Positions 9,499 to 21,819 of a stretch of DNA of 64,000 bases are shown one piece after another. The stretch lies in contig JACONQ010000008.1 of assembly GCA_014281115.1 (NCBI GenBank), positions 620,001 to 684,000 on the forward strand. The letters run 5' to 3'. The notes under the pieces were generated by a model. It was not told the DNA's origin and ran no database searches. It saw only the letters and a program-made list of their open reading frames with translations. The position numbers were made by a program, and so were the translations under genes. The DNA comes from Laburnicola sp. R22_1 (taxonomy: Eukaryota; Ascomycota; Dothideomycetes; Pleosporales; Didymosphaeriaceae). Positions within the stretch are counted from its first letter, which is position 1. The number at the start of each line of letters is the position of its first letter.

Positions 9499-10248
9499 TG
9501 GGCGAGGTTCTGATGGGTCGGGCGAGTAAGAGGTTGATTGGAGTTGAAATTACCGGATCTTAGGTTGATTATGATTTGTAGGTTTAGGTGGAAATTGTAC
9601 ATGGTGAATCGGCGGGGCGAATGCTAAAACGGAAACCCTACACTGCCTCCTGTGCTAGCAAGAAGAGGCTTTGTAGACGCCAATTAAAAGTAGAGTTAAG
9701 AATACTTAAATTGAAACACATCTCTGTCGATGGCACCCATAGGGCGATACTATTTTAGGTATCGTTTTGCCATCTAGATAGTGAGAATGTCCACTCTTGA
9801 CACACTCACACGATGTCATATTGAGACTAGTTTCTCTACTCGAACCCACGCATCACACATAGACGACATCGCTCTGTTCCATTGTCCCGTTAAGCTACCT
9901 CCATTAAATTGCCTTTGGTGAATTCCGCTTCTCTATCCCCGGGATCTCCACGGTTCAATGCTCGAACGATCCAGTCTGATACGCTGCATAGCCGTCATAC
10001 AAAAACAGCCTTTCCGGTAGACTGACGGTGCCACAGCGTCACAACCCCAACAGGACAGCATCAAAGTGGTGACATTAAGAATAGTAAATATATGAAGGTT
10101 ACGTCTGGCTATCAACGGGTATGAATGAATATAACACGGACCAGCCGGAAAGCGTGGTCAGACTACTAATAAATAGACAATGAACATAGATAAAAAAGCG
10201 CACCAAACAACAACGCATAGCCAGCCCCACCCAAGTCGGACATGTCGC
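9499..10248. other. intergenic, no gene recognised
   Basis: The 750 bases between the decayed DapA-family gene and the cutinase stop hold only short frames. Nothing repeated or structured stands out. Confidence 0.5.
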
Positions 10249-11069
10249 TTACGCAACCACCTCAACGGCCACTCTCGCCATCTTCTCCGCCACATTACCC
10301 ACCTCACGCTTCGCCTCTTCCGCCGCCCTCTTCGTCTTCCTCTTCGCCATGGCTGCCGTAATCTGGCTGTTCAAAAACGCGGCGCCCTCGGCCGCATTCT
10401 TACCATACGACAGATGCGGCGGCAAGATGGTCAACGACCCCTGGCACACGAGATCGCCGGTCGCGCAAATGATTTTCGTCTTTGCGGCATCGAAGCCCGG
10501 GATCTGGCCCTTGTCCTGCTGCTTCTGGGTGTCGCCGTATAAAATGACGCCCGCGATGCGGTCCTGCGTCGCGGGGTCGAGCGACTCGATGGCGCGGTGC
10601 GACACGGCGGCGCCTTGCGAGTAGCCGCCTGCGACGATGATGCTGTCGGGGCATTGCGTGGCCATGTCGGAGAGGGTCTTGGCCATGGATTGGGCGGAGG
10701 CCCTGTCGGTGCCGCCTGGGAGGGCGTTGGGTGCGAGGGCGGCCGCGTATTTTATGCCTTCGGTGGCGACGGCGGTTTCGCCGAATTGCTTTTTGATGCC
10801 GTCTGAGGTTTGGGGTCCGCAGATGGTGCCCTAGATGGGGTTAGTATATATGTGTGTGTGCGTGTGCGTGTCTATGTGTGGATAGATTGTGTCTCGGTTG
10901 AGCTTACCATGTTGCCGATTTCGGTGGAGCCGCGAGCAAAAGCGAACATGATGTCTCTACATCCACCTTGTGTGAATTCGTTCGATGTCGTTCCAGTGGC
11001 GCGTTTTTCAATGGGGTTAGCTGCAGCCAAAGCCGTCAAGGCCAGGGTGATGAAGGATTGTGTGTACAT
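10249..11069 (-). CDS. cutinase (carbohydrate esterase family 5)
   Basis: Two exons, 10908-11069 and 10249-10830, joined over a 77-nt intron (GTAAGC donor, CTAG acceptor) that contains a GT-rich microsatellite. The 247-residue product has a signal peptide (about 1-18), then a propeptide-like stretch (NPIEKRAT), and hydrolyses ester bonds of plant cutin or similar polyesters outside the cell. Catalytic residues are visible: Ser in GGYSQGA, Asp in CATGDLVC, and His in LPPHLSYG. Cysteines for the two usual disulfides are present (GGCRDI, TICGPQ, ICATGD, LVCQGS). The last 35 or so residues form an unusual Lys/Arg/Ala/Glu-rich helix-like tail not typical of cutinases, which normally end near the last core helix. 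Likely a plant-surface enzyme, intact. Confidence 0.92.
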
Positions 11070-12672
11070 GATGAGAAAAGAAATTATAGATAAGAAGATG
11101 AGTTTTAGTGATGGAAAGAATTGAAGTAGCGATGAGTCGACGACTACAAGTGGGGGAATGGGGAAGGGCGTGGGCCGAGGTGTTGCTTGCTGGTCATCCT
11201 CAAATGCGGATGGCAGAACTTATAGTAGTCGCAAACGAATATATGATGCTCTCGAAACCTCGGTATCTATCCGGTAGGGCAGCAATTGGAAAACTAGTCG
11301 CCATTACATAGCCAAGCCTGCGTCAAGGAGATTCAGATACCATGAGATAGTCTATGAAAGCCACCTGATATGCATGGTGGTTTTGGAAACATGAGGCAGT
11401 GCGGAGGGCACCCCTGACGAACACATCATGAGCCGAGGATGAAGTCGAGAACGATTGGTGAGGAATTCCCGGAAAGACAACTCTGAGAAGCCGAAATCGA
11501 TGCATGATCCCAGAGTGATGGTCGTCGATGTCACTGCCGAAACGGTTGCACATGGGTGTGGGACGTTAGAAGAACAGTGGGCTGATTGAGCATATGCTTG
11601 TGCAATATTTCGAGACCCGCAGTTTGATATCTGAGAGCTTTCTGCAACAAATGCAGTTACGGGTAGCACCTTTGGAGGCGGTTGATGACAGCTGAATAGG
11701 GTTGCCTCGCCTTGTGGGTACAGCATGGACACATGCGTATGATTCGAGAGGTAAAGGAGGCAAGCCACAAATGTTTGCCTATGAGACCATTTCTCGATCG
11801 TGAAAGTCGGAAGTCGATATCGAGTGCGTTTCAGATTCGTGCGTAGCCGTTTTAAATGCGATGCCGAAAATAGATTAGCATGACGAAACCGACACCAAGA
11901 ACACTTGTGACGGAGCGTAGAACGAGCGTAGAACAGCGAAAATAACAAACTTTGGAAGCAGCGGACTAACTCATGGTGAGAAGTCAAAAGCTCATGCGAT
12001 GTGGTAACATAGCACGCATTAGGAAAGCGGCCAAGCTTGTGGCAGTAACAAGAACTTCCTGATGGAAGCTCTTACCGATGATTCTCTAAGATGCCAGTAT
12101 CTCAAAAGTAGCAACAGACTGTAACCAGGAGTTTCCTGTGGGAAACAGACCTGGCATCGTTGCAAACCGGACATGTGTATTCTGACACAATTTAGACGCT
12201 CGGGCCTCGGAAAGCAGGATCCGCTCTTGGCGTGAGTTTCGAGGCTGCGATTCCTCAGCAGACCTTCCAACAAACCGTGTCAAGATGGATGAAGAGGAAT
12301 GTCACTGTCCGTCGTGTATCCGTGATGCCGTGGACGAAGGAAGGCCATACACTGGAAGGTTTAGCGTATGCTCTTCATTCGACATGCATCGGCCCTATTC
12401 TTTCCACTTTGCGAGACGCCTCTTCTTTCTCCTCCACCGCCAGCATATGATTATCCTCCGGCGACCGATGCCGAACTGAATTGCCCGCTGCCGTGTACAT
12501 GCGTCAACCCGGGAACTTGTTCCTAGTCCTACCGGCGTGTCCATGGCTGTCATCAAGCACGTCAAGAAAGCTCCCGAGGTCTCGTAATCTATTCCCCGCA
12601 CCGCGCTAAACCCAAACCCCACAGTCCCCAACGACGACCAACACTCTCCGCACCGTCCATGCCGTCTAGTAT
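11070..12672. other. intergenic, no gene recognised
   Basis: The longest frame (11352-11987, minus) starts at TTG and reads like a random Cys/Ser/His-rich frame. I see no domain, repeat or structured element that I can support. Confidence 0.45.
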
Positions 12673-12982
12673 CTACTTCCAAGCCACCGTCTCAAACTGC
12701 ACAATATAGTGCACCCCATCCACATCTCCCGCCCGCCTCGCTGGATCCGCCACCATACAATCGACCTCCTCCTTCGAGCACGTTGCCCGTCGTGAAGGTG
12801 ACATTGGAGGGGGCGCCGTTCTGCGTCGCGAGGGATCGAGCCTGTGCCATGACTTCGGGCATGAGATCGATGCCTGTGACGGAGCCTTGCGGGACGTAAA
12901 GCCTATCTCCGGTAGCACAGTTATATATGTAGGTAATTAGCAAAAAAAAAGAAAGAAAGAAAAAGGCAACGACACCGTCCAT
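12673..12982 (-). pseudogene. fragment of a SAM-dependent methyltransferase gene
   Basis: About 36 residues on the minus strand (near 12790-12910) match the class I methyltransferase fold after motif I: GSVTGIDLMPEVMAQARS, then SNVTFTTGNVLEG. The glycine-rich SAM loop that should precede is missing, replaced by an AT-rich stretch containing a poly-T-like run, and after the match the phase shifts. A short piece in the other phase (GVHYIVQFETVAWK) ends at 12673. This looks like the relic of a UbiE-type methyltransferase gene. A short functional gene is unlikely. Confidence 0.5.
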
Positions 12983-13182
12983 TCAAATTTAGCCATCCTA
13001 CCTATGCCAACCTTGCATGCACATGTAAGCGTAGACGAGATGTTGAGAAGAGTAGTGGGAACACTCCCTAACAGTCCATTTTCAGCTGTCAAACAATCGC
13101 TCATTGAGTACAACAAAGTAACAAAAGCCCAAGCAGCCACCCACCCACGTAGGAGCATGCAAAAATAACTCTGTATACCTGT

Positions 13183-14951
13183 TCACAACTCTGCATGCGT
13201 CCTAATGCCCCACTTCTCCAGCAGATTGTGCCTATGCCAAAAACTCCTATACCTCTTCCCCCAGAAGAAGAGCACTGGCGCCGTCCCCACCATAACAAAA
13301 CTAATACCTCCAAACACGTAAAATACCGTCGCCGGCCCCACGGCTGCTGTCCAGTCATTAACAAAATAGCTGAAGCCGTAGAAGAGAAAATTCTTGAACA
13401 CCATGCCCGCAATGAAGATCTCAGACGACATGTCGCGGTACGCGTCGATGGCATATGCCGAGCTTGCGATGGTGGCACAGCAGATGCCGAAGAGATCCAT
13501 GCCGTGGAACACGGCCGTCGCGTAATACGAAAAGTGGTGCTCGGCCATGTAGCCAAATACCATGAGGCCGACGCCCGTGAGGAGCGCGGGAATCATGCCG
13601 AGCAGTCTGTATTCAGGCTCGTACACGCCGCCGTTCTTCTTTGCACACCACTTGATAAGCGGATCGAGCGTTACGCCGAGAAATATAGCTCCTAGTAGAC
13701 CGCCAATGAATGGACCGAGAGACAGATAACCGACACCGGCGGCCGTGAGAGAGTACGGAGGTTGCATGAAGATGGGCGCCATGTCGTAGGACTGCGCGAC
13801 AAAGAAGGCGGTAAGACCGCCGGTTACAATGACGACCCAGAGAACAGCGAGGTTAGCGCACACAGCGAAGGGAGCGAGGATAAGTTGGAGGAGATTGTCG
13901 TCGGAGAAAGTGCCATTGAAGACTGAGAGCTCTTGTACGAAAGTTTTCTTTGGGCGAAAAGCAGGCGCAGAAGAGGCGGTAGTCTCAACGCGAACTATGT
14001 CATTGTCACCGCCTTTTTCCTTGCTCGCATGGCGGCGCTCGGCTGCTGCGAGCTCGGACAGATTATCTTCGGCCAGTTCGTCAATCTCATAGCGGCGGTC
14101 GCGCACGTAGGCAGTCTCCGGGACGAAGAGTATGAGCAGGAGGGTCTCAAGCGCGACGAAGGGGATGAGAATATGGAAGAGATAGCGCCATCCGAGGTTC
14201 GTTGCAATGGGCCCGACGATGATGGCGGAGAAATTCGATGCGGCACCCAGAATGAATTGTATGAGAGTAACCCAAACTCCACGCTGGTGTACGAAGAAGA
14301 GGTCGCCGATGATTGAGACGACCAGGGACTCAAAAGCGGATCTTTCGTCGAGTTAGCGGTAAGAGCAGGTTTGATACAAGGATGCTTACATGGAAAAGCC
14401 TTGAACAATACGCGCTGCAAGGAGCCCATTATAATTATAGGTCGCGCTGCCGATGATGGTTCCAATCAAACCGAACATGCTGGATACGATAAGAAGAGGC
14501 CGTTTCCCCCATTTTCGGGAAAACGCTGAAACAAACGGGCCTGAAGCCGCTGTCACCAACAGCATGTATCCCGAAAGTACTGTGACATCAGCAACTCCCA
14601 CCTGGAAATCCATGGCAATGACAACGAGTGCTGGCGAGAGCAGAGGAGCGAGAACAGAGGCGTAAAGAATGGAGCCATAAGAGATGATGAACATGATGAT
14701 GAGCTTCTTTGCTGTCGGCCAGTTGAGCGGGTCATTAGGATCTTCGGAGCTGCGACGGTGTCAACTTGCGAACGGATTATTGTCAGGAAGGCGACTAACG
14801 GTTGCGGTATGAGAATAATGTCTGCATCGTTGCCTGTGCCGTGCTTTAGCCCTGCCGTAGCCTCTGTCCTCTGGTTGTTATCTTCGGCTAAGATGACCGT
14901 GGCCGGAACATGCTGAGGGCGTCTGTCTTCTAGGACGCCGAGGAAGCCCAT
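13183..14951 (-). CDS. MFS transporter (DHA1-like), 556 aa
   Basis: Three exons: 14800-14951, 14390-14749 and 13183-14341, with introns of 50 and 48 nt; the total is an exact multiple of three. The protein is a 12-helix proton-driven exporter of the fungal drug/metabolite type. The cytoplasmic N-terminus leads to the usual DPLNWPTAKK before helix 1. The loop between helices 2 and 3 carries FSRKWGKRPLL, the family's signature A. VPETAYVRDRRYEID marks the start of the large central loop (charged, about 90 residues), and six further helices follow. Substrate unknown. The divergent region upstream is long (1.4 kb) and empty. No lesions were seen, in contrast to several neighbours to the left. Confidence 0.9.
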
Positions 14952-16344
14952 TGTCGTTCTGTAATCCGCGAGAAGATGGGGAGCGGATCAGCCCTGAATA
15001 GTTGCCCAAGGTCAGGTCCAGCTGAGAGAAGGTGTAGGGGTGATGTAGGCAAACTATCGCACAGGACGAAGCAGCGTGGCACCAAGGCATGATAAAGTGC
15101 AGATAGCGCGTCTTTTGCCGGAGGTTCCGGTCCATTGGGGAAAAGTACACAGACCGTCTGATGGCCTGCAGAATCCTTGCGGGGGTGCTCATTCCAATAA
15201 TGCCCCACAAGAGCAGCGTTGGAGACCCCCTGTCAGTAGAGATGCACAAGGCGCGGGTAGGGTGCAATTCATCCAGAGTATGCATCTGCAGGGAGGTCAG
15301 CCATCACTTTCAGCGAGCTGTAGCAAGCGCGCAGCGGCTCGTGCAACCGATCTGAAGTACACAGTACGGATATTCACAAAGATGTGAACGAAGATGAGAT
15401 GCATTGCGAACACATTGATACAAACAATGGCCGAGGCGTAGTCTACCCCAAAAAGCCACTGCGGAGCAAAGTCGCTACCCCGCAAGATGGCTAGATGCCC
15501 CACAGACCGAGTCAGCGGCGGCTGCGGCCGCTAGGTAGCGATCGGTGTGTACTATGTATGTAGGCTCCTACGGCTCCTCAAGCCATGCCAATTCTGCAGT
15601 CGACAGACTCTGCATGGAGTCAGTCAGCCCTATCTGCCATGTACCCTTCCCGGGCCGCAAAGCCGTCTGTGGGCTTCTGTCTGATCTCGGCGCCCGGGAG
15701 ATGCTCGAGCTGCCTCTCGGGAACAGGGTGCGTGGCAGGGTTTGGCTCCTGTGCCCGAGTTCACTCAGTATCTACCATGGTAGTAGTTGATGGCAAAGGG
15801 GCCCAGGGTGCCGTGCCCAGAGCAGTGGGGTGAAAAGGAGCAGGTGGTTGTCTTGCTGGAGGTCAACGTTCAGCAGCCGCCAGTACTGGAAGAAGCATGC
15901 ATGAAGCATTGTTTTTTGGAGCCTTCATACCCATGGCGCTGTCTATGCTGTCCAACACCAGCAGGCTGTGTCATGTGACTTCGAAAGCGCCAAGCACTAC
16001 GCATGGCCCAAGCACCTCCCATCGGCGTCTTCACCGTGCGGCTTTACAGTCGACAACCTCATCAGCCCTTATTTCCCTCTATAGAACTACCAAGTCCGTC
16101 TTTGTAGGCTCTTTGTTTGTCATGTGCTGGTTTCAAACCCCAGAATGCAAATTTGTTCGGGATCGACCATGACCTCATCAGTCCACGGGTAACCACAGGG
16201 GATCCTATAAAGCTCCAGACGAAACCATGAGCACAGCTTGTGTACCCTGCGCCTTATTAGACCCCCTCTCCCACGGCTTGCACATACGCGACGTATTCAA
16301 CAACACCAGCCTCCTCCAGCCAGTTGGCCCATGAACATTCGAAC
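14952..16344. other. intergenic, no gene recognised
   Basis: Divergent spacer between the MFS transporter and the NmrA-like gene. Several overlapping short frames on both strands are present, none with a domain. It is probably promoter DNA for both genes, perhaps with old debris. Confidence 0.5.
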
Positions 16345-17374
16345 ATGGCGATAGCCCTCACCAGCGCGACAGGCAAGCTCGGCTCTGCCGTCCTGAATGC
16401 CATTCTCGACAACCAGCTCGTCGACCCAGCGGAGCTAGTTGTCTGTGTACGTCCGCTCGACATCCTCAATCGACCCGTAGCAAAGACACGAACCCTGAAG
16501 GAGCCCTGACGTGGCCAAACAGACTTCGTCAAACCCCCTCGATGAGCGCTTCAATGTCCTGCGCGACAAGAACATCACCATCCGCTACAACAACTTCGAT
16601 GAGCCCGCTTCGCTCGAGCGCGCTTTCGCAGGATGCTCCAAGCTCTTCCTCGTCTCCAGCCCGCGCATCTCCATGGACTACAACGATGCGCCGCTGTGGA
16701 AAGGCAGGGAGGCGCATCACCGTGCGGCAATCGATGCTGCCGTCAAGACTGGGGTCAAGCACGTCTACTACACGTCCCTGGCCTTCGCCAACCCCTCGAA
16801 AGCGGGCGTCATGCGGGCGCACATCCGCACCGAGCAATACTTGAACCATCTTGCGGAGGAGGGAACGACCAATTACACCATTATCCGCGAAGGGCTGTAC
16901 AACGAGAGTTGGCCGCTGTACTTTGGGTATTACTTCAAATTGAACGAAGATAAACGGAGCCAAGTACTTGTCGCCGGAGATGGACCGATATCATGCACGG
17001 CTATCGCCGACATGGCCTTCGCGACTGCGAAGATCGTCACAGCGCCTAGCGAAGCCTGGAAGGGAAAGACATTCTACCTGTCGCAGAACAAGACATGGAC
17101 ACTGCACGACATCGCGCGGATCGTCAGCAGAGCCAAGGGTCACGACGTTACCTTGAAGATTGTTCCCCGGAAAGAGTACGAAGAACATTACGCAGGCGAG
17201 GGTATGGAGAGGGCTTCTGTGGAATGGTGGAGTACAACGTACGATGCCCTGAAGGATGGGGAGTGCGATGTCAAGGACACTACCCTCGAGCATCTGTTGA
17301 GAGAAGCGGATAGGAAACCAAAGTCACTGGACATGACAATTGGAGAGATGATGGATCGGACGTCTCTGGCATGA
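16345..17374 (+). CDS. NmrA-like / atypical SDR NAD(P)-binding protein
   Basis: Two exons (16345-16446 and 16523-17374) give 317 residues. The intron is 76 nt with a GTACGT donor and AACAG acceptor, and removing it joins ELVVC to TSSNPLDERF, as expected after the first beta strand. The N-terminal Rossmann loop reads TSATGKLGS, a variant of the NmrA/HSCARG glycine motif. LFLVSSPRIS and KHVYYTSLAF follow, which sit at the nucleotide site, and IREGLYNESWPLYFG comes from the substrate lobe. Such proteins bind NADP(H) and act as reductases or redox sensors; the canonical YxxxK pair is absent. It is divergent from the MFS transporter. The start was chosen because an ATG 14 bases upstream hits a stop within eight codons. 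Confidence 0.88.
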
Positions 17375-17831
17375 AGAAGACCCACTAGATTATCGCGATG
17401 TAGAGCCCATGTAGATATGGGTTATAATAATGTGCTCTGCGTACTGTTGAATGTTCTTTGCATCCTACATTTCTGCACCTCTTTATTTAGGAGGTACACA
17501 CATGATTACCTAGACCTAGGTACGTCAAAGTGCACTTGGTAGTACGTTCACTTCTATGCAACTCACCAGCCCACAATTTCCAGCCGCCAAGAGCATATAA
17601 ACGACACAACCAATGGTTACCCTTTGTTTGCGAGGAGGGCAGTCGAAACGCGCTTGCCGAGCGTCGGATTGTAATATCACCGACGCCATGCAATCAGCAC
17701 TAACTACCACCACTTTCAACAGAGACGCTTTTAGTTCCACTCTTCCTTTCTTCTCTTCTTAATAACTTCCCACTTACCTCTCGATTCCAGTTTCCGAGCC
17801 AAAGGCTGCAAACTCTATAATTGCTTCCATC
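17375..17831. other. intergenic, promoter of the SDR gene
   Basis: 457 bases between tandem genes. Pyrimidine-rich DNA just before the ATG at 17832 suggests the transcription start region. Nothing else was recognised. Confidence 0.4.
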
Positions 17832-19142
17832 ATGTCTATGCTCAAAATGGAGGGTATCTTGAAAGGCAGACTGCCGCGTACTATCAATGCCTCTCTGAAC
17901 GAGCCCATCATAACGGGGGGGCTCTTGTACTTCCTCACCTGGGGACCCCCCAAGATCCGCGACGCCCTTCTTCAACCATTTCGCACCAGTTTGTTAGCCC
18001 AGAACGCCGCAGCACGCATATCGGCGGTGGTCGCCGTGCTGAAAGTACTGACCGTACTCGGCGTTGCAAAGCGCATCAATCAGGCTTTGAATCGCTTCGC
18101 GCTGAATGGATGGGCGTTTAAACGACAGGGTGCGCCGTTTGAATTTGGCCCCGCGAAGAAAGAGCTGGTTGTTATTACGGGTGGAAGCTCGGGGTTTGGA
18201 TATGAGATGGTGAAGGCGTTTTCGAAGGTTGCGAGGGTGGTTGCCATTGATATTAGTGCTTTGCCTATGGAATTGGAGAAGCGTGAGTTTTTTTTTTTTC
18301 ACGCTGATTAAAGACGTTTGAATGGTGCAAGGAGAGCTGATACCTGTGTGTGCGTTCAAGTTCCGGACGTGCATTTCTACCAGCTCGACATCACAGACTT
18401 CGACAAGGTAAAGCAGGTCTGTGCCCATGTGAGAGAAGAGCACGGCGATGCCAGCGTACTCATCAACAACGCTGGCATTGCAAACGGAGGAACAGTGCTC
18501 GATGTAAGCCGTCCCAACCCCACAATATTCCAAATCAACACGAACAGCTCACCCAAGAGGCAGAACACAAACGAAGCCACCGAAAAGCTCTTCAAAGTCA
18601 ACCTCATCTCGCACTTCGTCTTCATCCGCGAATTCCTCCCCGGCATGCTCCGCCTGCAAAAAGGCCACATCGTCTCCATCGCCTCCATGTGTTCCTTCTT
18701 CTCCGCCCCCAGCATGGTCGACTACTGCTGTGCCAAAGTCGCCGCCCTCTACCTAAATGACGGTATGCCAACCTCCTTCCCCGACACGCTTCCCCCATCC
18801 CATGAGAAACCGACTAACCACCCACCACCCTCAGGCATCCGCGCCGAATGCCTCACCCGCTATCCAGGCGGCGAAGCCATATGCATGACATCCGTGCATC
18901 CCGCCTGGTACGCGACGGGCATCATCCGCGGCGCAGAAGACGCCCTAGCCGCCAAGGGCATTGTGCCCGGTCGCCCCGTCGAAGTGTCAGACCGCGTCGT
19001 GGAGCAGGTGGTGCAGGCGCGGAGCGGCCGCTTGGTGGTGCCGGCGCATGCGGACATGTGGTCGGGGATTCGGTGGTATCCGCTGTGGGTGCAGGATTTG
19101 GTGGGTGGGTGTGTGAGGAGGAAGAAGGAGGGTCGGTTTTAG
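17832..19142 (+). CDS. short-chain dehydrogenase/reductase (classical SDR, RDH/17-beta-HSD-like)
   Basis: Four exons (17832-18282, 18361-18503, 18564-18762 and 18835-19142), 366 residues. Introns 2 and 3 are multiples of three without stops, so retention would insert residues rather than end the frame. The N-terminal 90 residues hold one or two hydrophobic segments, suggesting attachment to ER or lipid droplets. The cofactor loop is TGGSSGFG, followed by NNAGIA, the catalytic Ser in IVSIASMCS, and the YxxxK pair in VDYCCAKVA. This is the arrangement of membrane-associated retinol/steroid dehydrogenases of the RDH10/DHRS3 type. In fungi such enzymes act on lipids, but the substrate is unknown. 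Intact. Confidence 0.9.
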
Positions 19143-19664
19143 GTTGGGAGGGGTGCGTGGTTTTCTCGTGATACGAATTGTGCGGGAAGAAGTGAGACTG
19201 TCCCCCCTATCCTTCTCAACTCCTCAAGTTGTTGACACCCTGCGCTCCCAAAATTAATCTCAGCACTCTACTACCCACACACACACACATATACACTCTT
19301 TTCCATCTTTATTAATCACTCGAGTGGTAGAGGGGGAAAGTGTATTGATTTCAAGTCGCTCATTGTGCCAGGTTGGAGTGAAGGTAGTTGAATCCGATTA
19401 AAATTGGACACACGCACGCACGCTGGCTATATGGTCAGAATGAGCCCCTTTTATGGACAGAGCAACTGCCCGAGGATTAATTAATGTTTTCGGAAACGCG
19501 ATTAGCTCAATATAAAAGTCACCACCACACCCTTGCATTTGAAAGCAAATACATCAACCAGAGAATTGGGTATCGAAAACGCGTCTCATAAGCCTCACAA
19601 CATTACATGGACGCCATTCTACAATGCAATAGTGCCAATACAACATAACCTAGTACGCACCCAC
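19143..19664. other. intergenic between convergent genes, with CA repeat
   Basis: A short CA microsatellite lies near 19277-19290. The rest shows no coding signal; it is the 3' region of the SDR gene and of the metalloreductase. Confidence 0.5.
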
Positions 19665-21819
19665 TCAGTACCCAAAGCTCTCCGTGTGGAGGTAGATACC
19701 TTGCGCGCCGGTACCCTTATGCACCGCCCGTTCGTCACTCAACGAGCAGACGTCTTGCTTCACGTCTGTCACTAAGCCATGCGGCCCACACACCACTACC
19801 GCGGACTCGCCCCACGCTTGTTCGAGCGACCTTCGAATGATATCTTTCGGATTCGGGCGGCCTGAGAAGACGGCTATGGAGGGATGGACAAGAAGCTTGG
19901 TTCGCGTGCTTGATGGTGTAGATGATATTCGAGAAGTCGGTCTTGCCATCGCGGGTTGAGCCTCGGTTGGTCCGCAGCAGGAACATGTCGCTTCGACTGC
20001 GTCTGGGGATGTTTCGTCGACTGTCGACTTGCAGCAGCACGTTCCATTAGGGGCACAAGTGTTTGTGGGTGATGGTCCGATTTCTGTGATTTCCTCCTTC
20101 GTATCGTCCGACGCTTTTTCGTTCTCGTTCAATGATGGGGATGTGCTCCTGAGTTCAACTGCTCCATGCTCTGGTTCCTTTGGCGTTGGGGTTGTTGACA
20201 AAATGGTCTTGTGCTCTTCGGTGAAGGTTTCGTCACACGTTACGTAGACGGTGAGTTCGAGTTTGATTTGTTTCAGGTCGTTTTGCAGAGCCTGAAAGTC
20301 AGAGTAGATGGATGAGAGTTGTTCCGAGAACCATCCAAGTTGTCCCCGACTCTTGACTACCCAAACAAATCGTACATGGCGTGTAACAGCGCCTGTAGGT
20401 AGTTTGAAAATAGAACTGACATCTTGTTCAGGGGTTGTATTCTCCTTCCAGCCTTGCAGTATGTCCCGAAGCAACGGCACGGTGAAAGTAGCCCCGGTAC
20501 TGCCCGCCAGTAGAACGACGCTGTCAAACTGGCGCAGCGGTCTTAGACATCCATATGGGCCCTCGATGGCCACTGTCCTGGTGCTTGGCTTAGCTGTTGT
20601 GGCAAGAAGTCCCTGTGCTTTCTCTGCGTGTCTGAAGAAACGCCGTGTTCCACCAGCTTCGGATTTTACCAAGAATTCCATCTTTCCGTCTTCTGGAATC
20701 GATGCAATGGTAAAGGGGTGGCTCTGTAGAGGGAGGATTGAATGACAGGATAGAAACACATGCTGACCCGGCGTCCAGTGGATCGGGGGATGATAGATAA
20801 CGACTCGGGTAGTTTTATGTGGAAGTGGAGTGAATTCGGCTTTGCATGCCCAGAACCCAGACATTTGTCCGTCCTTTCGCTGTCGCGGATGGAACCAGGA
20901 GATGTTCGCATATAGCGCCCGCAACATCCGTACGGCACGATCAAACCAGAACAACGCCACCGGTATCCAGATGTAAGCATGTATCTCGACCGGCGTATGG
21001 ATGTACACAAAGCCGATCAGAACGGCAAAGGACACGAAATGTTGCAAGACAAAGAGCTCATAGGACCAGCCTCGGATCGGCGTCATGGAACTGAAGACAA
21101 TCCAAACCAGCACGGCCCATGCCACGATGCCTTTCCACACGAGTGTGTTCTCTTTTAGCTGCGTGCCAATGAAGTCGTACGGTGCCCAGTCGGCAAAAAA
21201 GTAGCCCATGTGGATGGTAGCAGTCAGGAGTAGGCACCTCGCGCACCACCTATGCAACCAATTCAGACGCTCGTGGCTGACGCCGGTCAAGTAACCGATC
21301 AGGTTATTCTTTCCGGCCAGGAGGAAGATGAGCGGAAACTGAGCAATTGTGATAAAACCACACCGAAATGCAATGTGCTCTCTCGACCATCTGTCGTTCA
21401 CGTCGAAGCCATAGAAGCACAGAACCAGTATAATGACCATGTTGGCTAATACTAGGGAGGCACGACCGATGGTGGGTAGTCGCAAGGAGCGACTTTGAAA
21501 GGGAATTCGTGCGGAGTAGTTGGAGGCTTCTCGCGTGAGTGCGAATAGCGTCGCCATCAACACTAAAAGCCACGACTTGGGTTTTGCCGGTTGCAATGAA
21601 CCTGCCCGCGCCGCCGCAAGCCTGTGATGATTAGCAACTATCTTCGCAGGACTGTGGAGTAGCGCACCTCTGCCTGTACAAGACATTATTGAAGACATTC
21701 ACCAAGGTCGCAATCCCGATAGCTGTGCCGACTACAGCCCAGTAGAACTTTGGAAAGTCGATGAGTGGAGGGGTAACCCCCATGGACATGGAGCCCATAC
21801 CCGACCCGGACATGTCCAT
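19665..21819 (-). CDS. ferric/cupric metalloreductase (FRE family) with Cys-rich insert
   Basis: Two exons (21668-21819 and 19665-21621; 46-nt intron) give 702 residues. The enzyme should pass electrons from NADPH through FAD and two hemes to extracellular Fe(III) or Cu(II). Visible features are a Met-rich outer N-terminus (five Met in 13 residues), several membrane helices, two heme His pairs spaced 13 apart (in LHRWCARCLLLTATIH and QHFVSFAVLIGFVYIH), the FAD motif HPFTIAS, the NADPH loop LLAGSTGATFTVPLL and the C-terminal VVCGPHG. Between the two NADPH-binding parts lies an unusual insert (residues about 520-630) with seven Cys as C, CCC, CSCC (573-600; bases 19974-20057). It is divergent from a Ctr copper transporter across 789 bp, which favours a role in copper (or copper and iron) reduction. 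Confidence 0.93.

Noticed and set aside
11352..11987. 211-codon minus-strand frame
   Set aside because: Starts at TTG; composition looks random (Ser, His, Arg, Cys) without a signal peptide or domain.
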